Source of the DNA: Blastocatellia bacterium
GTDB lineage: Bacteria; Acidobacteriota; Blastocatellia; Pyrinomonadales; Pyrinomonadaceae
Length of the DNA: 64,000 bases
NCBI GenBank assembly: GCA_003168335.1
Contig: PMSM01000003.1
Span: 1-64,000, forward strand
Direction: 5' to 3'
The notes under the pieces were generated by a model. That model saw nothing but the letters and a program-made list of their open reading frames with translations. It made no database searches and had not been told where the DNA came from. The stretch's first letter is position 1, and the number at the start of each line of letters is the position of its first letter. Both the position numbers and the translations under genes were made by a program. This document shows, in pieces, positions 9,340 through 17,237 of the stretch.

Positions 9340-9458
9340 CAACCAACGCCCGAATTAACCAAGCGGGAGGATCTAATCAAAGATCTAAGTCTCGCGGATG
9401 AAAGACGATCTGATTCCGCTCCGGTCCAGTGAGTTGTCATATCGCGCGGTTTGATTCA

Positions 9459-10247
9459 TTAAGGCTTGAAACTCCATGCAATATTGGATAGGAGCCCACA
9501 TTTATCACATCTGAAATCAAATACCTTATGCCACGGTTCTTTCGACAACCACTCACCCTCACAATGCGGACATTTCCTGTTCAACTCCAGTTTATGACTT
9601 TTGCCTGTACCACGATACAGGTAATAGTAAACAGCCCTTCCGGTTAACTCCTCAATCACATTGCAGATTTTAAGACCTCTTTGCGAAAGACTGCTGTCGT
9701 AACTTGAAAGCTGACGTATGGCAAACCGTTCTCCGGTACTGCAATTCATCTGTAAAGAATCGCAGGATTGATAATCGCTCTGCCAGCTAATGATGTCGTG
9801 GAAATCCTCTGACGGAAATCGAGGGATTCGATATAGCGGAATTGGAGAAAAGCAGGCGGCACACTTAAGGGGAGATTGTAGGGTTAAATAGGTTGTGAAC
9901 AATATAAGTGCGGGCGACTCTTTGCACACACAAGCCGAAGATTCGGAAGGGTCCTTGCCAAGAATGTCATAAATGGGCTGTGACAGACCTACTGAGCTTA
10001 ATTTCTGTAGCCTTTCCTGTATGTATTTATTGAGAGTAGCTGTATCAAAGGCATCTTCTGCGGGAATAAGAGTAAACACGACAAATTGCTCAGATTGCTG
10101 TGCTACTGGAAATTCCCTGCCAAGAATATGTCTGCCCATTCGATAAGTACCCAGTAACCATTGAATCTCATCATGCTGTATTCCTGAGTTTTCCTGGGTA
10201 TCAATCTTAAATTGTATCTGCGTTACTAACATGATTTGATTATTCAT
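9459..10247 (-). CDS. DUF2310-like Zn-ribbon protein, AT-rich
   Basis: The 262-residue protein ends in a Zn-ribbon: 'CPHCEGEW', then 'DFRCDKCGLLSNIAW', which resembles the C-terminus of the DUF2310 family (Zn-ribbon, possibly nucleic-acid binding). Two further CxxC pairs ('ACVCKES' and 'KCAACF') lie near the middle. No signal peptide is visible. The gene is clearly richer in A/T than its neighbours and uses codons such as AAT, TTA and ATA that they avoid, which suggests horizontal acquisition. It is flanked by yidC (convergent) and by palindromic repeats. Family assignment is from memory of the C-terminal pattern. Confidence 0.65.
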   Translation of the reverse strand: MNNQIMLVTQIQFKIDTQENSGIQHDEIQWLLGTYRMGRHILGREFPVAQQSEQFVVFTLIPAEDAFDTATLNKYIQERLQKLSSVGLSQPIYDILGKDPSESSACVCKESPALILFTTYLTLQSPLKCAACFSPIPLYRIPRFPSEDFHDIISWQSDYQSCDSLQMNCSTGERFAIRQLSSYDSSLSQRGLKICNVIEELTGRAVYYYLYRGTGKSHKLELNRKCPHCEGEWLSKEPWHKVFDFRCDKCGLLSNIAWSFKP

Positions 10248-10268
10248 GTAAGCGACATGAAAATGTTT

Positions 10269-10417
10269 TAGCCGCGTAGCGGCAGAATGTTTATGGAACG
10301 GTAGCCCTGATTTGTTCTGAGCTCCGGAGGAGCACAGTGTTCTGTCGCCCGTAAACGGGCTTGATAGATCGTTGGGAGGCCGGGACTATAAATATTTCGT
10401 CCCCTACGGGACTTAGC
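10269..10417. repeat. Composite nested-hairpin element
   Basis: Four short hairpins follow one another: GCCGCGTAGCGGC, GAGCTCCGGAGGAGC, GCCCGTAAACGGGC and GTCCCCTACGGGAC. GAATGTTTAT follows the first. The same arrangement recurs at 33528-33700 and 54654-54790. Confidence 0.65.
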
Positions 10418-10436
10418 ACAGCGTGCCGTTTATCTC

Positions 10437-11021
10437 TTAATTCTTATCGGACTTTTTCTTTTCGGCCTTAGTTGCTTTTTCCTTCGCCACCGCGTAGTGC
10501 AGCCGCACAACCCCATCTGAAAAACTGCGACACGAAACCAGCTTCAATGGCACGGTGCGGTGCCGCGGCGCGATCAGCGGAATACCTTCGCCAATCAGGG
10601 TTGGGATAACGTGAATGATGAATTCATCGATCGCACCCGCGTCGAGAAACGAAGCGATGATGCCGGCGCCGCCCATCATCCAGATGTTTTTTCCCGCGAG
10701 GGAGCGCAGGCGTTTGGCAAATTCGGGAATGGGTTCTTTAACGAACTCTGCCCCGGCGACCGGTTTCCGTGGCGGCCGGCGCGAAAAGACGTAGTTCTTA
10801 ACCTTGCTGTCGGATTCTGTGCCCGCATTGCCTCCAGCCTTGAGGCCCAACGCCATGTCGTACGTCTTTCGTCCCCACAGGACAGTGTCGATCGAGCGAT
10901 AGAATTCGCCCATGCCATAGTCGCCTTTGAGGCGCGGGCGATCCAGCCAATCAACGGCCCCATCACGTCGGGCGATGTAACCGTCGGCGCTGGTGGCGAT
11001 GTAAACGATGATCTTTCGCAT
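10437..11021 (-). CDS. Dihydrofolate reductase family protein (RibD C-terminal type)
   Basis: The 194-residue protein begins 'MRKIIVYIATSADGYIARRDG' with 'AVDWL', and has 'TVLWGRKTYDMAL' and 'GKNIWMMGGAGIIASFLDAG', matching the RibD_C/YwjB-like reductase family that binds NADPH. The physiological substrate is not known for these stand-alone members. A Lys-rich C-terminal tail is unusual. Its start lies 7 bp after the stop of the upstream secreted-protein gene, so both probably form one transcript. Confidence 0.85.
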   Translation of the reverse strand: MRKIIVYIATSADGYIARRDGAVDWLDRPRLKGDYGMGEFYRSIDTVLWGRKTYDMALGLKAGGNAGTESDSKVKNYVFSRRPPRKPVAGAEFVKEPIPEFAKRLRSLAGKNIWMMGGAGIIASFLDAGAIDEFIIHVIPTLIGEGIPLIAPRHRTVPLKLVSCRSFSDGVVRLHYAVAKEKATKAEKKKSDKN

Positions 11022-11028
11022 GAATACC

Positions 11029-11451
11029 CTATTGAATGCTCACCGTCATTTTATACCTTGACGTGCCTTTTGACTCAGTCGGCCGCGCGACGGTGATGAA
11101 GTAATCGCCGGTCTTTGGCAGGGTGCCGGAGTAATCCCAATTGCTGTCGAACTCCAGCCCCAGCTTGTCGTTGTCTGGACCAAGCAGTTGAAAGACTGAT
11201 GACTTCACCGGCACGGAGGTTAATTTTATGATCAGCCTCTGGCCCTTTTTCGCCCCGAGCACATACTCAGCTTGCTCGTCACCGCGCACTGTGCCGCTAA
11301 TCGCCGTCCTGGTGGTGCCGCGCGTGAACTCGATCCGGTTAGGTGCCGCTTTGCCTCCGCCCTGGGCCATAGCTGCGGAGCAGGCGACCAGGATAAGCAC
11401 AGCAGTGGGGAGTACGGCTCCAACCACTTTGATTAAGAATGGATTCTTCAC
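11029..11451 (-). CDS. Secreted protein with PPC-like domain
   Basis: The product has 140 residues. A signal peptide (VVGAVLPTAVLILVACSAAMA) is followed by a domain with 'GDEQAEYVLGAKKGQRLIIKL' and ends 'TGDYFITVARPTESKGTSRY', the pattern of bacterial pre-peptidase C-terminal (PPC)-like beta-sandwich domains. The start is GTG behind GGGGAGAA. It is likely periplasmic. Its coupling to the reductase downstream seems positional rather than functional. Confidence 0.65.
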   Translation of the reverse strand: MKNPFLIKVVGAVLPTAVLILVACSAAMAQGGGKAAPNRIEFTRGTTRTAISGTVRGDEQAEYVLGAKKGQRLIIKLTSVPVKSSVFQLLGPDNDKLGLEFDSNWDYSGTLPKTGDYFITVARPTESKGTSRYKMTVSIQ

Positions 11452-11576
11452 GAGCAGCTGTTCTCCCCTTAGACGGCTGAAGTTTAGAGTTCAAACTTTA
11501 GATTGATCGCGGCGGCATTCACAGCGCCAGCCGCAAGCTTAAGCTCGGAACCAGGATCTCCTTTGGGAAGAGCTTA

Positions 11577-13166
11577 TCAAAACTTCGGTTTCATGGTCAT
11601 CACCGCCGCCATGGTCTCTATCCCATCCCAAAGGTTCTGTAAACGAATATTTTCGTTCTCAGCATGCTGGTTGTTGTCATAATTAGCAATGGGAACGGTC
11701 ATCGTCACGGTGCGGAGATGGTCGGTAATGATTGACAACGGCAGGCTGCCGCCGGCGGTTGGCAGCCTGACGATCGGCTGCGCGGAAGTGGATTGCACGG
11801 CAGTAGTCAAAGCCACTGAGATCGGCAAATCCATCCGGGTGCGCTCAGCATTATAGCCGCCGGACCGCGTGGTCACTTTGGCAATCAGTGGATATTGTTT
11901 TCGTTCGTCTTCGTTCGGGTCGCGATCGATCACAAAGAAACCCTGCTTACGAATATGATCCACCAACCGCTGTACTTGCCTGCGGTGATCGTTTCCTTTC
12001 ACCAGTCTTAGATCGAGCACGGCCGTGGCCGTAGTGGGAATGACGTTGCGAGCCAACGCACCCACGTCGCCGCTACTCATGCCGTTGATATTCAGCGACG
12101 GTTGATTAATCAGCTCGAGCAAACTCTTGCCGGCGCCTTCCGCGCGCGCGAAACCCAGTTGTGATCTCAGCTCGTCATCATAAGCCGGAGCTTCAGCGAT
12201 CGCGCGTTGCTCGGCTTCACCAAGCGGTTGGACGCCGTCATACCATCCGGCGATCAACACTCGTCCCCCATCGCCTTTCATCGAAGCCAGCAGGCGCGCC
12301 AGGAGCATTGCCGGGTTCGGCGCCCAGTTGCCATAGTGCCCACTGTGAAGTGGCCGCTTCGCTCCATAGACTGTAACGTCAACGTTCACGTCGCCGCGCA
12401 CGCCGAAGACCACCTGCTTCCGCCCTGACTGATGTACCGGGCCGTCGCAAATAATCCAGGCATCAGCGGCGAGCAGATCCTGGTTGAGACTGATGATCTC
12501 TCCCAGATGCGGCGATCCGGCCTCTTCTTCGCCTTCGAAAATAAACTTGATGTTAAGCTCCGGCGTGATGCCCTGCGCCCGCAGCGCGTCAAAGGCGGTG
12601 AGAATCGCGGTGACGCCGGCTTTATCGTCTGAAGAAGAACGCCCGTAGAGTCGCCACTCCGAGTCAATCGGTTGACCATCATTAGCCAGCGAGACGATCC
12701 TTCCACCGGATTCCAGCGCGGCCGATCGCCAGACAGGCTGCCATGGCAACGTGCCGGTCCACTGCTTTGGATCAGTAGGCTGGCCATCGTAATGCGCGTA
12801 CAAGACGATGGAGTGGGTTGCCCCCGGTACCTTCCATTCGCCATAGACGGCGGGAGGCGATTCTTTGGTCGCGGTTTCCAGCAGGCGTGGATTAAGTCCG
12901 CGGCGCTGCATCATCCCGAGAATGAACTCAGCGTTGCGCCGGATGTTCTGACGATCGGAAGCAACGTTCGGGATGGCGAGTAACTGAGTGAACTCTGACA
13001 GGATTTGCTGTTCATGAGTTCGACGATAGTCGCGTACGGGAGATTGAGCGAAGGCGAGCGTGATGGAGACGGCCAAAATCGCCAATGCCGAAGGTCCTGC
13101 GAGCAAGGTACACGGCCGCGCTGGCAAACGAAGCCGGAAGGCTCTATTACGGAAATGATTCGACAC
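11577..13166 (-). CDS. Secreted M20 family metallopeptidase
   Basis: M20 enzymes hydrolyse peptides or N-acyl amino acids using two zinc ions. The 529-residue protein has an N-terminal signal peptide (about residues 18-41, ending FAQ). The metal-site motifs follow in order: 'LYAHYDGQP', 'GRSSSDDKAGV', 'FEGEEEAGSPH' and a C-terminal 'NQHAENENI'. The dimerisation lid lies between. The start is GTG with AAGGAG upstream; no better ATG is present. It is probably periplasmic and scavenges peptides, like the other secreted peptidases in this window. Confidence 0.9.
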   Translation of the reverse strand: MSNHFRNRAFRLRLPARPCTLLAGPSALAILAVSITLAFAQSPVRDYRRTHEQQILSEFTQLLAIPNVASDRQNIRRNAEFILGMMQRRGLNPRLLETATKESPPAVYGEWKVPGATHSIVLYAHYDGQPTDPKQWTGTLPWQPVWRSAALESGGRIVSLANDGQPIDSEWRLYGRSSSDDKAGVTAILTAFDALRAQGITPELNIKFIFEGEEEAGSPHLGEIISLNQDLLAADAWIICDGPVHQSGRKQVVFGVRGDVNVDVTVYGAKRPLHSGHYGNWAPNPAMLLARLLASMKGDGGRVLIAGWYDGVQPLGEAEQRAIAEAPAYDDELRSQLGFARAEGAGKSLLELINQPSLNINGMSSGDVGALARNVIPTTATAVLDLRLVKGNDHRRQVQRLVDHIRKQGFFVIDRDPNEDERKQYPLIAKVTTRSGGYNAERTRMDLPISVALTTAVQSTSAQPIVRLPTAGGSLPLSIITDHLRTVTMTVPIANYDNNQHAENENIRLQNLWDGIETMAAVMTMKPKF

Positions 13167-13192
13167 GGCAGCTACTCCTTTGATAGCGCTGG

Positions 13193-13525
13193 CTAAGACA
13201 AAGCAAGAAACGAGGCCTCGACATCTTCGTGGAAAATGGTGATAGCTGAGAAGTGTCTGCGCAACAGTCTTTCAACTTCTGTTGTTGAGCAATTGCCCAA
13301 TCGCACCCAAACCAGCTTCGGTGGATGGCCCAGCACGAAGCTTCGCTGATGCAGATCAGAGTCCTTCGAGACGATGATTAGACGGTTCTCTTTGGCGTAC
13401 TGCCATACCACCGGATCCTCGGCCGATTTCAAACCGACATCCCGCACATGTACTGACTGGGGAAATATGTCGGCAAGGAGATGCACCAGTTGGTGCGACA
13501 GATTTTCATCGAAGAGAAGTCTCAC
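13193..13525 (-). CDS. DUF5615 PIN-like toxin
   Basis: The 110-residue protein begins 'MRLLFDENLSHQLVHLLAD' and has 'SVHVRDVGL', 'VVWQYAKENRLIIVSKDSDL', the DUF5615 PIN-like pattern. The acidic residues D6, E7 and the 'SKDSD' pair would form the nuclease site. Its start overlaps the upstream DUF433 gene by 4 nt, the standard antitoxin-toxin order. Ribonuclease activity is inferred from the family. Confidence 0.85.
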   Translation of the reverse strand: MRLLFDENLSHQLVHLLADIFPQSVHVRDVGLKSAEDPVVWQYAKENRLIIVSKDSDLHQRSFVLGHPPKLVWVRLGNCSTTEVERLLRRHFSAITIFHEDVEASFLALS

Positions 13526-13749
13526 GCGGCTGGTACAGTAATGAGCTTACGCTCGCGGTCGGCGGCAAAGGCGATGCAGGCTTTCAGATCCTCGCGAGTG
13601 AGGTCGGGAAAATCTTCAAGAATCTGCTCTTCGGTCATATCAGAGGCGAGATATTCGAGCACCTCGTAGGCAGTAATCCGCAGTCCTCGAACGCAAGGCT
13701 TGCCACCGCGTTTGTTTGGGTCGATCGTGATGTAATCGCGATAGTTCAC
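13522..13749 (-). CDS. DUF433 antitoxin
   Basis: The 75-residue protein has the DUF433 pattern 'ITIDPNKRGGKPCVRGLRI', 'TAYEVLEYLASDMTEEQILEDFPDLTRED', a small winged-helix-like fold. It precedes and overlaps the DUF5615 gene by ATGA. It likely neutralises the toxin and represses its own promoter. Confidence 0.88.
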   Translation of the reverse strand: MNYRDYITIDPNKRGGKPCVRGLRITAYEVLEYLASDMTEEQILEDFPDLTREDLKACIAFAADRERKLITVPAA

Positions 13750-13794
13750 AACCTGAGGTTACGTCCAGCTGTTCCCTGCGTCAAGAGCCAGGTG

Positions 13795-14319
13795 TCACGC
13801 ACCCAATCCGTAACGTTCGCGCAAAACTTCCATGTGATGACGCAGGTGTCCGGCCATGATAAAGGCCAGCGCCCGCACCGATACCGGCGACTCGTTGGCA
13901 GTCCCGATGCGCAGCCACGCCTCCTCATCCAGATTGCGCAGCATGGCGATGTTCGACAGACGAACGAGACGAAACTCGCTCAGCAAATCTTCCAGGTCGA
14001 TACGATCGTAAGGCGCGGTCAACATGTAATCGTCCTGGTCAAAGCCTGGCAGATTATTTCGCTCGCCGCGCGCAAGGCAGAACGCGCGGTAGCCAAAGAC
14101 GCGTTCCGCATCGATCAGATGGCCGATGATTTCGCGAATGCTCCACTTACCCTCAGCATAGCGGTACGTCTCGCGATCCGGCGCTACTCTGCCCAGCAGA
14201 ACATCCAGAGCGTCTAGTTGTGAACGCAGCACCGGCAGAATCTCTGCCTCGGTCACGTACCCAACATAGCCGCGATAGTACGGAGCGTATTCCGTTTCGA
14301 GTGGTTGTCCTGGTGTCAT
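13795..14319 (-). CDS. DinB-like damage-inducible family protein
   Basis: The 174-residue helical protein has the DinB_2 pattern 'EGKWSIREIIGHLIDAERVFGYRAFCLARGE' and a C-terminal 'FIMAGHLRHHMEVLRERY'. The histidines (in GHLIDAER and GHLRHH) would bind a metal. DinB-like four-helix proteins often act as thiol-dependent transferases or have unknown roles. The ATG at 14319 behind GAGGACA is preferred; longer readings enter the palindromic repeat upstream. Confidence 0.82.
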   Translation of the reverse strand: MTPGQPLETEYAPYYRGYVGYVTEAEILPVLRSQLDALDVLLGRVAPDRETYRYAEGKWSIREIIGHLIDAERVFGYRAFCLARGERNNLPGFDQDDYMLTAPYDRIDLEDLLSEFRLVRLSNIAMLRNLDEEAWLRIGTANESPVSVRALAFIMAGHLRHHMEVLRERYGLGA

Positions 14320-14353
14320 AAGCTTGTCCTCGCGCGTCTTGAAGCAGCAATCA

Positions 14354-14435
14354 GGTGGCACAGACTTCAGTCTGTGATTTTCCAAAATGGAATAACGATG
14401 ACAATCTGAGATCACAGACTGAAGTCTGTGCCACC
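14354..14435. repeat. Palindromic element between DinB-like and VWA genes
   Basis: The arms GGTGGCACAGACTTCAGTC... and its near-complement lie at either end, each itself a hairpin (CACAGACTTCAGTCTGTG). It is the same family as 2883-2962. It sits between two co-directional genes. Confidence 0.75.
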
Positions 14436-14439
14436 TTTG

Positions 14440-16065
14440 TCAGTTAGCGTAATAACCCGGTCTTGAACGGGCGCTCAAATCAGGACGGTTAGGTATTTGG
14501 ATCTGTACTCTTCGCCAGGAGCCGTCGCGCTTTTCGTTCGTAGGTTTGTAACCGAGACTGTAAACCTTTCCCAGATCGTTGATGACCTGATCGTAGACGC
14601 CGTTGAGGTCCTCGATCTTGCGGGCCTGGTAGTAAAGGCCACCGCTTTCCTGCGCCAGCAGGGCCAGCGTCTTGCGCGCATTCTCATACATCCTCTGGCC
14701 GAAACTATTCATGTACTCGTGATCGCTTTCGGTATCGAGATAGATGGGAATGATCAATTCATCGCTCTTGCGGACGGCTTCCAGCAGATCGGCAAAGCTG
14801 ATTTCCGAACCGCTCGTACCGCCGCTCAGCGCATTATCAACGCCGTCGGACATGAGCACAATCGCCCGGCGTCTTTCCAGCGCCCGCGGTCCCACGACCT
14901 GATCGAGCGTGAACTTCAAAGCATCCCACAGCCGCGTGCCCCCAAAGCCCTGGATCTGGTTAGCGCCCTCCGTTAGTTTGGCGCGGTCTGCGGTCAAAGG
15001 ACAAACGACTTCCGTCGAATCTGCGAAGGTGACGATTGCCAGTCTGTCGGCCGGACGCGCGGCTGCGATAAAGCGGAGGGTGGACTTGCGGATCAAATCG
15101 CGTTTATCCGCCGTCGAACCTGACAGGTCAATCAAGAGCACTAAATCAAAAGGTACATCGGTGGTGGCAAAATAGGCGATCGATTCCTCGCGTCCGTTTT
15201 CGAGCACTTTGAAATCATTCCTTTCCAACATGCTGTCGAACGACCTGACTCTGGCGCTGAAGACGCTCACGTTCAGGCTCACCAGATTCGTATCGACGCG
15301 AATGATGTCATCTTCATCGATTGCGGGTGTATTCATCTCAGTGGCAATTGCGCGGTCAATCGAGCGCTTCAACGCCGGGACCGGCGGCCGGCTGGGCGCG
15401 ACGGCTCTGACCAGGGGCATTTGATACTGCCTTTCGAGATCACGGAGGTGCACTGCCAACGGCGGCATTCCGAATTGCTTGCGCCGGCCGTCGACTTGCG
15501 ACTCGGCCTCGATCGGAGTCAGCACGAGAAACCCATTTACGACCTTTACCTGGGTGCCGAACAACTGCTTCATCCCCGCGTCCACGCGCATCCGGTCAAC
15601 CAATCCGGCCACGTCTGATTTGTGTGCCTCACCCTTTTTTACCGCGGCGATGATTACCGGCAACAGGTCCGTTTGCAGATCCAAACGCCGGCTGTTTTTG
15701 ACCAGGTACAAAGTTGCGCCCACGCCATCTTTGCCTACCAGGGCCGAGGTGGGCCAGCCAAACTCTTTCAGAATCTGACAGAGCCGGGCATTGTTCTCAC
15801 CTCTGGCTTCACTGACGCGTTTGTTGAAAGCGTCGTTGGGCAGATCGTTTTCGATCCCGTTGTAAATAAGTTTTTCGGACTTGAGGACGAGTTTCAAAAG
15901 CTCGTCATGCAGCTTCTTGTCGAAGCCTGCATTCCGCGGCGAGTTCACCTGCGCCAGCATCGCCTTTGCTTCATCCGGACTGAGGCATATGGATTGAGCG
16001 CAGGCCACCACCGAGCAGAGAATCAGCGCCATGACCGCGACGACAGACCTGAGAGTGGGTGTCAT
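14440..16065 (-). CDS. Secreted VWFA-related protein with DUF6624-like region
   Basis: The 541-residue protein has a signal peptide (SVVAVMALILCSVVACAQS). Its N-terminal region resembles DUF6624 ('LKEFGWPTSALVGKDGVGAT', 'LVDRMRVDAGMKQLFGTQV', about residues 90-170). The C-terminal half is a von Willebrand factor A domain of the VWFA-related acidobacterial type, with MIDAS motif 'LIDLSGS' near residue 315 and 'LMSDGVDNAL'. The MIDAS binds a divalent metal and usually a protein ligand. I chose the ATG at 16065; a TTG 33 bp upstream is also in frame but would push the signal peptide inward. Specific function is unknown. Confidence 0.85.
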   Translation of the reverse strand: MTPTLRSVVAVMALILCSVVACAQSICLSPDEAKAMLAQVNSPRNAGFDKKLHDELLKLVLKSEKLIYNGIENDLPNDAFNKRVSEARGENNARLCQILKEFGWPTSALVGKDGVGATLYLVKNSRRLDLQTDLLPVIIAAVKKGEAHKSDVAGLVDRMRVDAGMKQLFGTQVKVVNGFLVLTPIEAESQVDGRRKQFGMPPLAVHLRDLERQYQMPLVRAVAPSRPPVPALKRSIDRAIATEMNTPAIDEDDIIRVDTNLVSLNVSVFSARVRSFDSMLERNDFKVLENGREESIAYFATTDVPFDLVLLIDLSGSTADKRDLIRKSTLRFIAAARPADRLAIVTFADSTEVVCPLTADRAKLTEGANQIQGFGGTRLWDALKFTLDQVVGPRALERRRAIVLMSDGVDNALSGGTSGSEISFADLLEAVRKSDELIIPIYLDTESDHEYMNSFGQRMYENARKTLALLAQESGGLYYQARKIEDLNGVYDQVINDLGKVYSLGYKPTNEKRDGSWRRVQIQIPNRPDLSARSRPGYYAN

Positions 16066-16235
16066 AAGAGGATTGGCCGAGGCTTTCAGCGGCCGCAATC
16101 GGAAAGCGAATCATATTGCGAGTTTATGACTCATGCAACGGAAGTAAGCGATCGTCGTGGCCCAGGCCCCCGAGCCTGTGACTCTATGCGCAGGATGCGC
16201 AATCAGAACTTTTTGCGTCCCAGTATCCACGTTAT

Positions 16236-16796
16236 ATGAAAGAATCGTCTCTTGCCCTTCTCATTCTTTTGTTCCTTAGCCTGGCCGCATACGGCCAGTC
16301 AGTCGTGCGCGCACAGCAATTCAACAGCGGCAACATCCCAATTGCTCAACCCGAAAATGTCGCTATCGATGAAAATACTTTGGCGGCGCGTAGCATAACC
16401 GCCGTGCAGCGGCTTGAGAAAGATGTGCTGGTTTACCGTTCACTCGGCGAATTCGAGGCGAACGGCAGACTCGCGCGAGTGTCGTTTGAAACTTTCCAAA
16501 ATGATTTGCAGGAAGTTACGGCCCAGGTAGAGCCTATACTCTCTCGCCTACCGCAAGGCAGATTGAAAACTGAAATCAGCAACGCTCTCGACTCTTATCG
16601 CGACGGTGCGTTCTGGTGGCAGAAGATTGATCAGCCGCGCGTCGTGCATGTCTCAGCGCTGACTGCTACAGAATTCAACCGGACTCCATCCGACACCGCT
16701 TTCCTTTCGACCGTTCCTTACACGGTCGCGATTCATTGGCGCCAGGCCGGCAGATATCTCAAGCGCGCCGAAGCGTTACAGAACCGGGAGCGGTAG
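16236..16796 (+). CDS. Hypothetical secreted helical protein
   Basis: I do not recognise this 186-residue protein. It has a clear signal peptide (LALLILLFLSLAAYGQS). The mature part is mostly amphipathic helix ('VEPILSRLPQGRLKTEISN', 'YRDGAFWWQKIDQPRVVHV') and ends in a charged tail. It is divergent from the VWA gene, 170 bp away. Likely periplasmic. Confidence 0.65.
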   Translation: MKESSLALLILLFLSLAAYGQSVVRAQQFNSGNIPIAQPENVAIDENTLAARSITAVQRLEKDVLVYRSLGEFEANGRLARVSFETFQNDLQEVTAQVEPILSRLPQGRLKTEISNALDSYRDGAFWWQKIDQPRVVHVSALTATEFNRTPSDTAFLSTVPYTVAIHWRQAGRYLKRAEALQNRER

Positions 16797-16812
16797 CGAC
16801 CGGGTCCCAGGC

Positions 16813-17037
16813 TCAAGCCAGGGCCATAGCCTCAAGTAATGCGTACCTAGCTTCCTGAAGCGTAGCAGTAGCAGCTTGTAGACAAACGGTCGCTATCGGG
16901 ATTGTACTTTCTGGGGAAAATCCCATAGAAATAAAATCAGGCTGGAGATTAAGCGCTGCAGTTCGCACATCGAGCACGTTAGGTAAATCTTTTTCAACCC
17001 TCGCGGCTGTTTCTTTATCGAGTCTACCTCTGCTCAT
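16813..17037 (-). CDS. Small hypothetical protein
   Basis: A 74-residue reading frame (MSRGRLDKETAARVEKDLP...) starts at an ATG without a clear ribosome binding site and ends 16 bp from the convergent upstream gene. Composition looks like a soluble small protein, with a helical N-terminus and an Ala-rich C-terminus. There is no family match that I know. Confidence 0.35.
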   Translation of the reverse strand: MSRGRLDKETAARVEKDLPNVLDVRTAALNLQPDFISMGFSPESTIPIATVCLQAATATLQEARYALLEAMALA

Positions 17038-17109
17038 CCGCTTTTATACCAGTCAAGAAAGCACATTCAGCCGTCCGCTTCACGGACTCATTTTGATTGA
17101 TAGGTATCG

Positions 17110-17236
17110 TTCCCAGCGATGAATCGCTGGGCTGTTTTCGTTCGTCCGCTGCGCGGACTGCGTCCTTCCTAACGGTCGGACTACTGCCCCGGACCCACGG
17201 GAACCCTCCCTCACGGTCGGGCTACTGCCACGTAGC
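17110..17236. repeat. Composite palindromic element near S9 peptidase 3' end
   Basis: The left half (CCCAGCGATGAATCGCTGGG, then GTTTTCGTTCGTCC) matches the arms of the inverted element at 43714-43993. The right half contains two copies of CGGTCGGxCTACTGCC, related to 6992-7017 and 31222-31249. It lies downstream of the S9 gene and may serve as a transcript end. Confidence 0.65.
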
Positions 17237-17237
17237 G

